From positions 62,001 to 126,000 of the forward strand of contig NZ_JASZYF010000012.1 in assembly GCF_030317115.1 (NCBI RefSeq): a DNA stretch of 64,000 nucleotides, given 5' to 3'. Positions within the stretch are counted from its first letter, which is position 1. Each line of letters begins with the position of its first letter. The position numbers were made by a program, and so were the translations under genes. The notes below the pieces were generated by a model that had not been told where the DNA came from, made no database searches, and saw only the letters and a list, made by a program, of their open reading frames with translations. This document shows positions 26,685 through 35,681 of this stretch, one piece after another. Source of the DNA: Variovorax gracilis. GTDB lineage: Bacteria; Pseudomonadota; Gammaproteobacteria; Burkholderiales; Burkholderiaceae_C.

Positions 26685-27255
26685 TGGCGACGGCGTGCCC
26701 GTTTGCGACTGCGCGTTGTGGACGAAGGTGAAAGAGCGCTTTGTGCCGCATCGCCTTACCAATCGGCCGCGACGTGCCTAGAGTGACCCACTCACTCGGC
26801 GTCGGATGACGTCGGAGGTCCGCGTCGCGCAACCGCGCGATGAGGAACACGGCGTCCGATCCACTGCCTTCATGTCGGCAAGGAGGGGACGCGTTGCAAT
26901 TTGGCTTGATCAATGGCATGGCGCGGGCGTGTGGATGGTGAACGACCTCAGGCTGATGCGCATCGCTGAAAGCTCGATGTGACGGAGTGGCCGAGACAGG
27001 TGAAGCGTGCCTCAAGGATCACGACATCGAGGCGGATCCCGGAGCTCGGATCCTCTCGTACGCCAATGATTCGAAGCCGAAGATGATTCGGGAGCGCATC
27101 TATGTCGACCCGGAGAGTTATTCCTACCAGCAATTCGGCCCCGTGGACGTCGTGGTGCCCGAATGCCCGTGATGAACTCGCACCGCTCCTTGCGCGAGCG
27201 ACCATCGATAGACATGCGTGTCTGTGCCCGAACGATGCGGCCTGCCTGGAACTGG
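26685..27255. other. Gene-poor stretch
   Basis: The 570 bases between dgdR and the convergent hydrolase gene hold only one weak small frame (26987-27172). I see no clear promoter, repeat or RNA gene. The stretch may contain decayed sequence. Confidence 0.4.
26987..27172 (+). CDS. Possible small hypothetical protein, 61 aa
   Basis: Starts with GTG and reads VAETGEACLKDHDIEADPGA, continuing RILSYANDSKPKMIRERIYVDPESYSYQQFG and ending VVVPECP. The composition looks protein-like (charged, with a plausible strand-rich middle) and codon third positions are mostly G/C. The ribosome binding site is poor (ACGGA directly before the GTG) and no family is recognised. It could also be the tail of a decayed gene. 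Confidence 0.3.
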   Translation: MAETGEACLKDHDIEADPGARILSYANDSKPKMIRERIYVDPESYSYQQFGPVDVVVPECP

Positions 27256-28011
27256 CTAGAGATAGCGCTGGCTCCAGGCCGCGATCAGGTTCGCTGCATA
27301 GACGGCGTCGTCCTTCCGACTCAGCAGGAGATCGGCGTTGTCGAGTGAGATGAAGCTCTTCGGATGCTTGGCTGCCAGGTAGATGTTCGTGGCATTCGAA
27401 ATGTCCACCGTCGTGTCGGTGGGTGCATGCATCACGAGCAGGGCCTTGCGGAGCGCGGCCACCTTCTCGGTCAGGCTGTGGTTGGCAATGTCAACGAGAA
27501 AGTCGCGCTTGATCCGGAAGGGCCGACCCGCCAGCTGCACCTCCGCCTCGCCCTGGGATTCGATGGCTTCGAGGTTCTGGCGAAACAGACCCGTGACATG
27601 GGACGGATCGCTGGGCGCACACAGGGTCACCACGGCTCGTGCTTCGGGGATCTGCGAAGCGGAAGCCAGCACGGCGGCGCCGCCCAGACTGTGCCCGATC
27701 AACATGCGTGGAGGGTCGTACGCTTGTCGCAAGTGGTCAGCCGCCGCCACCAGATCGGCAATGTTGGATGAGAAACTGGTGTTCGCGAACTCTCCCTCGC
27801 TCGCGCCGAGGCCCGTGAAGTCGAAGCGCAGCACCCCAATGCCATGCTCCGTCAAGGTCTGCGCAATACGGCTCGCCGCAAAGATGTCCTTGCCGCAGGT
27901 AAAGCAATGGGCGAAGAGCGCGTAGGCCCGGACGGGGCCCTCGGGGATGTCGATTCGCGCTGCCAGGCGTTGACCTTCGGCGCCGGGAAAGTCTGCGCGC
28001 TGCACTTTCAT
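27256..28011 (-). CDS. Alpha/beta hydrolase, OsmC-associated type without the OsmC domain
   Basis: 251 residues from the ATG at 28011 (GGAG eight bases upstream). The sequence follows the hydrolase half of the common bifunctional alpha/beta-hydrolase/OsmC proteins: [60 protein letters not shown], and the nucleophile elbow [13 protein letters not shown] with Ser108. In the fused relatives an OsmC peroxidase domain of about 140 residues follows; here the protein stops right after the hydrolase domain (IAAWSQRYL). The catalytic acid and His should lie in HAPTDTTVD and near the C-terminus. Cytoplasmic esterase-like enzyme, substrate unknown. Confidence 0.85.
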   Translation of the reverse strand: MKVQRADFPGAEGQRLAARIDIPEGPVRAYALFAHCFTCGKDIFAASRIAQTLTEHGIGVLRFDFTGLGASEGEFANTSFSSNIADLVAAADHLRQAYDPPRMLIGHSLGGAAVLASASQIPEARAVVTLCAPSDPSHVTGLFRQNLEAIESQGEAEVQLAGRPFRIKRDFLVDIANHSLTEKVAALRKALLVMHAPTDTTVDISNATNIYLAAKHPKSFISLDNADLLLSRKDDAVYAANLIAAWSQRYL

Positions 28012-28213
28012 GGGCATCGCTCCAAGTTCACCGGACCAATGTTGCGCGCGCGGCATGCGTCACGTCAAGCGTCGGTCAAGGTACTCACGGCGTCAGCCCC
28101 GAATCCGCGGGGTCGAGTCGGGCTCGTTGGGCAGATCGAATTGCGCCCGGGATGCTGGATACCATGGCTCCATCCACGCGCGCGAACGATCCCCCGCCGA
28201 CTGTCATTCGATT

Positions 28214-30133
28214 TCAATGCCTCTCGAGCGGTCTCCTGTATCCCTTGCCGAAGCGCGGATCGATAGTCGACGGAGCGACCTTTTCGTTGGCCTTGGCAGC
28301 CGATCGCTTTGATGCGACCGCGAGCTCGCGCGCATATTGCGGTGCCGCCATGCTGGTGCCCACCAGCCGCGCCACCGTGCCCGTTCGCACCCCCGAAGCC
28401 CGCACGCCTTTCACGACGAGCGAGTGGTCCGTCATGAACGCATAGTCCGGGCCGACCTTCTTGCCATCGCGCGACGGTCCCGAGGAGGAGTAGCTCGAGA
28501 GCCGGCAGTCCTGGGTCGAATCTGTCCAATCGCCCACGTAGCCCGCGGCCACGCGGCTGGCGGTGCCGGTGGCAACGCCGTTGAGGGTTCCTGTGCGACG
28601 GACCACCGATCGCGGTGCTTCCTCGTCGCGCAGTGCAGGCTGGCGAAAGCGCGCGTCGTCCGAAGCCTTGTCGCGCAGGTAGCTCGCCCGGGCACGGCGG
28701 CGCGCGCCCATGTCATGGTCGGCGCGCGCAATGTAGAGGTGCGCTTCGCCGGTGCATCCCTCGATCCGGTCGACCGACACTTTCCAGATGCCGTGTGGGC
28801 CGGTGGCTGCCGCGGATTTGCAGCCCTGGCCTCCGGCGGTCGGAGAGACCGCGACGAGCGCCATGGCGCCGTTCTTGCGCGCGCGAGTCAGCGTGATCGA
28901 CCAGCGTGCCGCGGGCGCCTCCACGAATCCGGGTGTTGCGGAAAGAACCGTTCCATCGGGCGCTTCCACGGTCAGTCGGGCCTGCACCGGGTCCACCTCG
29001 ACGGGCCACCAGACCTCGAGAAAGGCGGGCATCCCTCCATCGGGCGGCACGACCCACTGCACTGCGCCGCCGGTTGCGAGCGCGACCACGCCATGCGCAC
29101 GCGAGCTGTAGGTGTTGCCCGCCGGGAACACCACCTCGAGTTGACCGTCCGACCCGGCGACCAGCTCGTCGATCGCCTCCTCGAGCAGCGACGTGCCATC
29201 GTGGGGCCCGGTCTGCGGACCCCAGCTGATGTTGACCACCACCTTCTGCGTCTGGGGGCCTGCATGCGCGAGCACATAGTGCAGGCCATCGAGCGCATGG
29301 CGCGCGAGCCAGCGCCCGGACGGATCGTCGATGCCGACGGCCGGGAACTGGACGACGACCATTGGATGCTCGCTGCCACCGGCCATCAGGTCCATCACGT
29401 GCGCCCCGTGGGTGGCGCGGCGCTGCAGGCCACTCACGCGTGAAAGTCGGTAGGCCGCGTCCTCGTTGCCGCCCGCCTGCTCGAGCGTCTCGGCGAGTTG
29501 CGCGCCCGACCACTGACCGCCGTATCGAAAGTCGGTCTTGCGGAATTCGGCCTTCGCGCCGGGGCCGTTCTGGCGTGTGGGCATCTTGCCTGCAGACTTC
29601 TCGTTCTGGTCCCACAGCCAATGGACACGTGGAACGCCGTCGCGAAGGAAGCGGCGGTTGGCAAAGGCGCAGCTGTCATCGAGCAGCCCCAGCAGGATCG
29701 AGGGCGATTCGGGCCGCTGCGAGGGTATCGGTGCAGCGGTGCCACCGGTGGCTTCGGGTGTCGATGTCGGCGAGGAGGTTCCCTCGGCCTGCTCGCGCGG
29801 GCACACGACGATCGGCGTGGAAAGCTCGACCCCCTCCACGTAGTCTGCAAGCTTCGTCAGAAAATCCTTCAGGTCTTCCGCTGGGACCGCGAGCGCACAG
29901 ACCGATCTCCCGGCATAGACGTCGACCATGTCGAGTCCGGGCTGCTCTGTCTGCGCTTTCGCGATATTGGCGTCCGCCTCCTCGCGCCCGCGTGTCTTCC
30001 ATTGCAGCAGCAGCCCGATGCGGTCCTCCTTCCGGCCACCGAGGTAGCGAAATTCGGTCTTGAGGCCCCATTCGAGATAGGCGTCCGCCACGCCTTCGAA
30101 GAGCAGCGGCGACGCTTGCGGTGTGGAGTTCAT
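28214..30133 (-). CDS. Subtilisin-like serine protease (S8) with N-terminal prodomain-like region
   Basis: 639 residues. Residues 1-110 form a distinct alpha/beta region, then a Pro/Ser/Thr-rich linker (115-145). The S8 catalytic landmarks follow: Asp152/153 in SILLGLLDDSCAF, His242 in THGAHVMDL, oxyanion Asn340 in VVFPAGNTY and Ser594 in VGTSMAAPQ. A 150-residue insertion between Asn340 and Ser594 looks like a beta-rich accessory domain (FLEVWWPVEVDPVQARLTVEAPDG). No signal peptide is seen, so it may act in the cytoplasm or leave by an unusual route. The start overlaps the stop of the haloperoxidase-like gene by ATGA, so the two proteins are made together. Target unknown. Confidence 0.85.
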   Translation of the reverse strand: MNSTPQASPLLFEGVADAYLEWGLKTEFRYLGGRKEDRIGLLLQWKTRGREEADANIAKAQTEQPGLDMVDVYAGRSVCALAVPAEDLKDFLTKLADYVEGVELSTPIVVCPREQAEGTSSPTSTPEATGGTAAPIPSQRPESPSILLGLLDDSCAFANRRFLRDGVPRVHWLWDQNEKSAGKMPTRQNGPGAKAEFRKTDFRYGGQWSGAQLAETLEQAGGNEDAAYRLSRVSGLQRRATHGAHVMDLMAGGSEHPMVVVQFPAVGIDDPSGRWLARHALDGLHYVLAHAGPQTQKVVVNISWGPQTGPHDGTSLLEEAIDELVAGSDGQLEVVFPAGNTYSSRAHGVVALATGGAVQWVVPPDGGMPAFLEVWWPVEVDPVQARLTVEAPDGTVLSATPGFVEAPAARWSITLTRARKNGAMALVAVSPTAGGQGCKSAAATGPHGIWKVSVDRIEGCTGEAHLYIARADHDMGARRRARASYLRDKASDDARFRQPALRDEEAPRSVVRRTGTLNGVATGTASRVAAGYVGDWTDSTQDCRLSSYSSSGPSRDGKKVGPDYAFMTDHSLVVKGVRASGVRTGTVARLVGTSMAAPQYARELAVASKRSAAKANEKVAPSTIDPRFGKGYRRPLERH

Positions 30134-31215
30134 GACGCGACCCCGGGCCACTCTGCCCGCGCCAGATCGGTGACCTTCTTCATGAAGGGGGACAAGCCAA
30201 AGTCCTTGTGCTCGACCTCGCCATCCGGCCGCCCGAAGCCCTCCTTCCACTGATCACCCGTCCCCGGGAAATCGCAGTCTTCGGTGCCGGCATTCTCGGG
30301 CAGAAGGTTCAGGCCGAAGCTTCGCTGCATGCAGCTGTTGGACAGGCCGCAGCGGCACAGGAAGTACTCGCCCAGCGTCCGCCCCAGCGCTGCGCCCGCG
30401 TGCGCGTCGATCGGGAAGTGCACGCCCGCGACGACGCGGTTGACGCTGATGCGGTCGGCCTGTCGCTGCAGCTGGGTCGCGATCGGATCGCTGTCCTTGA
30501 GGCCCAGCAGGCCCTGCAAGGCCACCACCGTCGCGAACGCCTGGGCTGCGTGACCCATCGGATAGGTGCCATGGCCGGGCGTGGTGATGATCGGCTGCAC
30601 CTGGGGAGAAAACTCGACGGGCCGGTGGCAGGCCAGCTCGTGCTTGAACCTCATCTCGACCGGGATCACGAGCTGCAGCGCCATCGTGAGCCACTCGAGC
30701 GTCCAGCGGTGCCGGCCGACGTTCAGGCCCGTGACTGCGCCAATGAAGGCGTACTGGTTGTCGATCTGCGCGAGGATCTCGTTGGCGCGTTCGTCGCGCA
30801 GCTCGGCCCAGCTCTGAACCAGGCCGAGCTGCTTGAGGAAGAATTCCTGCGAGGGACGCGCCAGGGTGGCGAGGCGCGTGCCTCCCTGGGCCAGGTGCAG
30901 CGACTCGCCCTCCCGCGTGAAAACCAGGCCCTCGTTGAGTTCGGTCTGCGCAACGATCGCCCGCACCCACGGCTCCCAGCGCGTGAGCTGGTCCGCATTC
31001 CCCAGCGCGGCGAGCTTCGGAAGGTGCTCGGCGGTGCGGTGCGAATCCACCTCCATCGTGCCGTCGCGGCTCGTCCACAACGCACTGACCACCAGCGGCG
31101 TCGCGAAGGCATCCGCCAGGGTGCCGGAGCCGCCCGAGCCGCCCGAGCCACCCGATCCGCCGGACCCGCCGGAACCACCAGAACCGCCCAACGTCGAACC
31201 ACCGAGTGAAAGCAT
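30130..31215 (-). CDS. Vanadium-dependent haloperoxidase / PAP2-like protein with Gly-Gly-Ser repeat
   Basis: 361 residues from the ATG at 31215 (GAGGAG six bases upstream). Residues 5-31 are a repeated Gly-Gly-Ser tract. The PAP2/haloperoxidase signature is present in order: Lys191 and Arg198-Pro199 (KHELACHRP), Gly221-His222 (GTYPMGHA), and Arg260 with His266 (NRVVAGVHFPID), the six-residue Arg-His spacing of the vanadate site. The Ser usually before Gly-His is Met220 here. No membrane segment or signal peptide is visible. Relatives bind vanadate and oxidise halides, or remove phosphate. Transcribed between the cyclase gene (52 bases upstream) and the protease gene (4-base overlap). Confidence 0.8.
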   Translation of the reverse strand: MLSLGGSTLGGSGGSGGSGGSGGSGGSGGSGTLADAFATPLVVSALWTSRDGTMEVDSHRTAEHLPKLAALGNADQLTRWEPWVRAIVAQTELNEGLVFTREGESLHLAQGGTRLATLARPSQEFFLKQLGLVQSWAELRDERANEILAQIDNQYAFIGAVTGLNVGRHRWTLEWLTMALQLVIPVEMRFKHELACHRPVEFSPQVQPIITTPGHGTYPMGHAAQAFATVVALQGLLGLKDSDPIATQLQRQADRISVNRVVAGVHFPIDAHAGAALGRTLGEYFLCRCGLSNSCMQRSFGLNLLPENAGTEDCDFPGTGDQWKEGFGRPDGEVEHKDFGLSPFMKKVTDLARAEWPGVAS

Positions 31216-31267
31216 GTTGATCTCCTCGTGAAAAAACGAAACCAGCAGCGAATGCCCGCGCTGTAGG

Positions 31268-33046
31268 TTACCCAGGGATGCCCGCGCTTCGCAGGGCCCG
31301 CGCGATCTGTTGGCCAAAGGGATACCGGGCGGCAACCGATTGCGCCTCGTACGCAGCCACCGTGTAGGTCGGCTTCAGGCGGCGCAACTCGTTGGCAATC
31401 AGGATCGCTTGGGCGCCGTTGTCGGCGGCCGTGTAGGCTGCAATGAGCACCCGCAACGTGGACAGGTGCTGACGATTGCGCTTGCGCGAGCGTTCGCACC
31501 ATCGAATCGCTTCCTCGTAGTGGCCAGCGCTGAACTCGCACGATCCCATGAGCGACTCATAGTAGTAGCGCAGGGGATCCATGGGTGACAACGCAAGCGC
31601 CTTGTGACCCGACTGCAAGGCCATCTCGGGCTCGCCAAGGAACGCATGGATGACGCCCGAAAAGAGCCACGCGAGGCCCTCGCTGGGATTCATTTCGCAA
31701 GCCGCGGCCAAGCGCCGCGATGCCGACCCGATGTCCTGCTTCAGGTGCGCGTAGACGAAGCCCTCGACTGCCAAGGCAAGCGCACTGGTGGGTTCGGTCC
31801 TGAGTGCTCGTCGGGTGTGCTCCAGCGCCATTGACGCCGCCCGCGGCAGATCGTCGACCGCGCCCTGGATGGTTCGCAACACATACCATTTGGCAAGCCA
31901 CGCATGCGCCGATGCGACGGTGCGGTGCCGTTCTGCGAGTGATTCGAGCAAGCGTCGGCTGAGCTCGAAGCCGTCGGGGCTCGCTCGGTGCATCAAGGTG
32001 ATGCCACCGAGAAAGAGCTCGTAGCTCCGCAAAGTTGGCAGCGGGCGGTTGCACGCCTTGACGGCTGCGCTCTCGAGCAACTTGCTGTGCACTGCATCGG
32101 CCACCTGATGGATCAACTCGCTTTCAGGCACCAGGAGAGCACGCCAGTCGCTTTGGAGCCTTGCGGCCCAGAGGGTGTGACCGCTCGACGCGTCCGCGAG
32201 TTCAGTTGTGACGGCCAGGGTGGAGCCCGACACGGTATAGCTACCGGATACGACATAGCGGACATCGAGGCACGTTGCAATCTCGTTCAATGAACTGGAG
32301 CGTCCTTTGAAGCTTCCGCTCGACAACCTGGACACGACTTGGAGGTCCGCAGAGAGCGACAGTCGCTCGATGATGCCGTCGGCCAGCAGGTCCCCGACCG
32401 ACGCGAACTCCTGCGCCGCGAGATGACAGGCAAACGGAATCACGGCCACTGTCGCGTGAAGCTGTACAGGCAAGACCCGCGACGGTTGGCTGCCCAGGTC
32501 ACGAGCGGGACCGACGCGAAACGCCCGGACGGGCTCGTCGATGTGCTTGAGGTGACAGTCACCCAGATCGTGGATGTCTGCATCGAGGACGTCGTCGAGA
32601 AGGTCACGGACCTGGGCCGTCGCGACCGTTTCCCCGGGTTCGGCCAGCGTCGCGACGCGCGCCGCGAGATTGACTCCCGCACCGTAGACGTCGTCGCGTC
32701 CGACGAAGACGTGGGCTGCGTGCACGCCCGCGCGCAGCGCCAAAGGCCTGCCGTCGAAGAGCGGTTCGCAACGTTCGGCCATCCACGCGTGCATGGCTGC
32801 GGCCGCGCTCACCGCGCTCGTGGCGGAGTCGAACTCGGCCATCAATCCGTCGCCTAGACTCTTGACCAGTCGTCCCTCGTTGGCGGGCAGGATGATGCGG
32901 TTGACGTAGCAGATGAACGCTTGCCAGCGCGCAATCACGCCCAGTTCATCGGCCTGCATCAGGACGACCGATTCGACCAGATCCACCAATAGCACGACTT
33001 TGAGGCGGCGCGACAGAGTGAGCTCCGCATCGTCGAGGGGCGACAT
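31268..33046 (-). CDS. Class III nucleotide cyclase with TolB/TPR-like C-terminal region
   Basis: 592 residues from the ATG at 33046, which lies ten residues before the catalytic domain; the frame is open to 33325 and earlier starts (33106, 33289) cannot be excluded, none having a good ribosome binding site. Cyclase residues: metal Asp22 (VDLVES), Lys62 and metal Asp66 (VKSLGDGLMAEF), the DVYG segment, Asn126 and Arg130 (GVNLAARV), so it looks active. Then a TolB-like segment (VAVIPFACHLAAQEFASVGDLLADGIIERLS) and helical repeats resembling TPRs to the end. This architecture is common in soil proteobacteria. It is the first gene of the trio with the haloperoxidase-like and protease genes. Confidence 0.85.
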   Translation of the reverse strand: MSPLDDAELTLSRRLKVVLLVDLVESVVLMQADELGVIARWQAFICYVNRIILPANEGRLVKSLGDGLMAEFDSATSAVSAAAAMHAWMAERCEPLFDGRPLALRAGVHAAHVFVGRDDVYGAGVNLAARVATLAEPGETVATAQVRDLLDDVLDADIHDLGDCHLKHIDEPVRAFRVGPARDLGSQPSRVLPVQLHATVAVIPFACHLAAQEFASVGDLLADGIIERLSLSADLQVVSRLSSGSFKGRSSSLNEIATCLDVRYVVSGSYTVSGSTLAVTTELADASSGHTLWAARLQSDWRALLVPESELIHQVADAVHSKLLESAAVKACNRPLPTLRSYELFLGGITLMHRASPDGFELSRRLLESLAERHRTVASAHAWLAKWYVLRTIQGAVDDLPRAASMALEHTRRALRTEPTSALALAVEGFVYAHLKQDIGSASRRLAAACEMNPSEGLAWLFSGVIHAFLGEPEMALQSGHKALALSPMDPLRYYYESLMGSCEFSAGHYEEAIRWCERSRKRNRQHLSTLRVLIAAYTAADNGAQAILIANELRRLKPTYTVAAYEAQSVAARYPFGQQIARALRSAGIPG

Positions 33047-33564
33047 GCTGTTGGTGAGGGCTGCCGACGCCGTCCACTCAGCGGATGAGGGCGCATTTCG
33101 GCGCATGAGGGCCACGCGTGTCACATCGACATCTGTGCCGGGTGCGCGTCGTGGCGAGAGCCGAGCCGACGCGGTCACTGCGAGCTCCACGGCTGAATTG
33201 CCGAAGGCTCGCTCAACGAGCTGTTCCCCTCGTTGCAACTGGCGCTTCGGCGACTGGTTGGCGTCCACTTCTGGCTCCCGCAGATGCATCCGATCGAACC
33301 GCAACGCCCCAGAAACCCTTTTCACAGGAGCGCGCGGGCCGGTGCCTCACTATCCGCCCTGCACGGATTCGAGGCAGTGAAGTAGGTCACATTCGCCGGA
33401 CGCAGTTTTTCACTCGCGCGCTCAATATCAGGAAGGATTTGGCGAACCGGCGCGGCGCAGCCTCGACGCCTGCCGGCCTCGGGCGCCCCTTGACGGACGC
33501 CTTGCGCAGCGATCTCGCGATCCGCGCGCCCCACTTCACCTGTGCATCGAGCCCGACGGACGGG
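33047..33564. other. Upstream region of the cyclase gene, no separate gene seen
   Basis: 33047-33325 continues the cyclase frame without a stop but with weaker third-position GC bias, so it may be an N-terminal extension. 33326-33564 is intergenic between two minus-strand genes; no promoter or hairpin stands out. Confidence 0.4.
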
Positions 33565-34158
33565 TCACTTTCTCGCGAAGACGGGTTGCTCGTAGTGCGC
33601 CACGCGGATGGCGTGGCCCGCGATGCACAACTCACGGAACTGATAGAGAAAGGCCGCGGTCGGTGCGGCGATCCACGTATCGCCGACGGGCATTCTCAAG
33701 ACGGGGTTCGGGCTGTCCTCGATCGCATCGAGCAGGGGTGAATCCGATCGCATGAACTCGCTTAACGGGATGCGATGGACGCTCGCCACTTCGGCCTCGT
33801 TGATCACCAGGTCTTTCGCCATCCCCGCCCACATGACGACAGGCGTGATGACAAATCCTGATCGTGTCGTGAAGTCGTCCAGCTTGCCGAGCACCTGCGC
33901 CATGCCGAGTTCCAGTCCGACCTCCTCCCGAAGTTCCCGCAGCGCAGCCCCTTCGGGAGATTCTCCGGGGTCCATCCTTCCTCCAGGAAGTGCCCATTGA
34001 CCCGCGTGCGCGCGAAGCTTCTCGGACCTGCGGGTCAGGAGAATCGCCGGTCCGCTGCTCCAGGTCGGGGGAGAATCAATGCCCGGAAGATCCGCGCCAG
34101 GCCCCTCTTCGAGCACCACGAGGGCGACCGCAGCGGGCCGGAACGCCTGCGAGTCCAT
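33565..34158 (-). CDS. Nudix hydrolase, CoA-pyrophosphatase-like
   Basis: 197 residues from the ATG at 34158, preferred over 34224 because AGGAG lies nine bases before it. The Nudix box is complete (GRMDPGESPEGAALRELREEVGL). Just before it stands LLTRRSEKLRAHAGQWALPGG, which matches the extra motif of CoA-diphosphatases (LLTxRs..LrxHxGQ..fPGG), so hydrolysis of CoA or CoA derivatives to phosphopantetheine and 3',5'-ADP is likely. Cytosolic, Mg or Mn dependent. The last 60 residues have no recognised extra domain. It has no operon partner. Confidence 0.85.
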   Translation of the reverse strand: MDSQAFRPAAVALVVLEEGPGADLPGIDSPPTWSSGPAILLTRRSEKLRAHAGQWALPGGRMDPGESPEGAALRELREEVGLELGMAQVLGKLDDFTTRSGFVITPVVMWAGMAKDLVINEAEVASVHRIPLSEFMRSDSPLLDAIEDSPNPVLRMPVGDTWIAAPTAAFLYQFRELCIAGHAIRVAHYEQPVFARK

Positions 34159-34348
34159 CACGAGACGCTCCTGGCGTCCGAGGCCGGAACAGATGCGTCG
34201 TCTCAAGTTCTCGTCCACTGGCATCTGGAGGCGGGGTCACAGCCCTGAAGTGAATTACGGAAGCGGCGCGAACCGCGTCTGCTTCAGGGAAGTCCTCTGG
34301 GCGCGAGCCTGGATCACTTGCACGGGACCGATACCTCAGTAGACAGTT

Positions 34349-34561
34349 TCAAGTCTTCACCGCGATGACGGTCCAGCGATTGACTGGAGTGGTCTTGTAA
34401 GCCTCGGACTCGAGCGGCAACTCGCGTTCCTCATGCACCCCAGGGCCGAGCCAGGAACGTATGCGCAGCAGGGCGGCGGAGCGAAGAGGTCGTGTGATTG
34501 CGTCATGACCGGATCGTATCTCGGTCTCCCCGTCCCCAGGCCCAACGCCGATCGGGTGAGC
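34349..34561 (-). pseudogene. C-terminal remnant of an unidentified gene
   Basis: A minus-strand frame of 70 codons runs from just after a stop at 34560 to the stop at 34349-34351. It has strong G/C third positions and protein-like sequence (GDGETEIRSGHDAITRPLRS, then ALLRIRSWLGPGVHEERELP, ending TTPVNRWTVIAVKT) but no usable start codon: no ATG and only a very late GTG. It looks like the 3' end of a gene whose front part has been lost, perhaps a methyltransferase-like enzyme. The family is a guess. Confidence 0.5.
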
Positions 34562-34892
34562 GTATCACGGTCGATCGGCGCGACTCTGTCGCGCGTGAGC
34601 GACTGCTTCTGAAAGTCGCGAAATGGCGGTCAGGGCCCGTTGCGGTCGTCTATGGGGTTTACTGGAACGTCGGCGGTGCGGGAGAAGGGTCGTGCGGCCG
34701 TTCGCCGTCGTGCACGCTTGGCAGGTCGTCAAATGGGCGCAGCCTGCGTGTTTTGACTGGTGAATTTTCTCCGTTCCGCGCACGCGACTTGCCGAAAACT
34801 GCATACCAGCTCTGTGGGACCGATGGCTTCTTAGAGGTGGTCCCGTCACTAGACTGGCATACCGAACAAGACGAGCGCGCTTCGCGCCGGAA
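34562..34892. other. Non-coding stretch before the enoyl-CoA hydratase gene
   Basis: No gene is seen. It includes an inverted repeat GGGACC / GGTCCC with a 17-base loop at about 34827-34855 and two copies of GCATACC around 34801 and 34856. It probably holds the promoter of the plus-strand genes starting at 34893. Confidence 0.35.
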
Positions 34893-35678
34893 ATGGAGAC
34901 CATGGACGACCTGACCCAACTTAATTACGAACTGAACAACTTCGTAGCCACCCTCACGCTCAACAGCCCGCCAGTGAATGCGCTTACGCGCACGCTCAAC
35001 GACGAACTCACGCTGGCCCTCGATCGCATCTCGGAGATGGACGAGGTGCGCGTCGTCGTGCTGACCGGCGCGGGCAAGGTGTTCTGTGCCGGCGCCGACC
35101 TTAAGGGCCGCGCGTCGGTCATCAAGGGGCCAGGCGACCTGCCTGCGCACTCTAGGCGGACTCGCGAGTGTTTCCACGCGATTCGGGAATGCGCCAAGCC
35201 GGTGATCTGTGCGATCAACGGCGCTGCGCTCGGCTCCGGTGTCGCGATGGCAGCCTCCAGCGACATCCTGATCGCATCGGAAAAAGCATCGCTCGGCCTG
35301 CCCGAAGTCGACGTGGGACTGCTCGGCGGCTGCCGCCACGCGATGCGGCTCTTCAGCCACTCCCGCCTGCGTCGGATGATGTTGACTGGCATGCGCGTGC
35401 CAGGGGCCGAGCTCTATCGCCTCGGCATCATCGAAGAGTGCACGACACCGGAGGACCTGATGCCCAAGGCGCTGGAGATCGCGGCCACCATCGCGTCCAA
35501 GAGCCCGGTGTCGACACGCATGGGCAAGCACACGCTGAACGTGATCGAGGACATGAGCCTGCGCGACGGTTATCGCTACGAACAGGACATGACGGCGCTG
35601 ATCGGCAAGACCGACGACGCGAAGGAAGCGCAGCGCGCGTTCGCGGAAAAGCGCGCGCCGATCTTCACGGGACGCTGA
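34893..35678 (+). CDS. Enoyl-CoA hydratase/isomerase family protein
   Basis: 261 residues (start at 34893 or three codons later at 34902). The crotonase fold is shown by VRVVVLTGAGKVFCAGADLKG, the oxyanion-hole strand ICAINGAALGSGVAMAASSDILIASEKASLGLPEVDVGLLGG. The first catalytic Glu position of classical hydratases (GGGCELALACD) is Ala/Ser here, while the second (LPEVDVG) is kept, so isomerase, hydrolase or lyase activity is as possible as hydration. Three bases before the next gene (Bug protein), with which it is co-transcribed. It opens the second CoA-dependent degradation region. Confidence 0.87.
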   Translation: METMDDLTQLNYELNNFVATLTLNSPPVNALTRTLNDELTLALDRISEMDEVRVVVLTGAGKVFCAGADLKGRASVIKGPGDLPAHSRRTRECFHAIRECAKPVICAINGAALGSGVAMAASSDILIASEKASLGLPEVDVGLLGGCRHAMRLFSHSRLRRMMLTGMRVPGAELYRLGIIEECTTPEDLMPKALEIAATIASKSPVSTRMGKHTLNVIEDMSLRDGYRYEQDMTALIGKTDDAKEAQRAFAEKRAPIFTGR

Positions 35679-35681
35679 GCC

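Noticed and set aside
31120-31205. Short tandem repeats that might be read as a CRISPR or satellite
   Set aside because: They are imperfect 9-bp units encoding Gly-Gly-Ser within the haloperoxidase-like gene; no spacers and no cas genes.
28214-33046. Idea that the cyclase trio is a Pycsar or CBASS defence system
   Set aside because: The cyclase has the TolB/TPR-like tail of common soil proteobacterial adenylate cyclases, and neither partner is a known cyclic-nucleotide-activated effector (no TIR, membrane or nuclease effector). Kept only as an open question in the findings.
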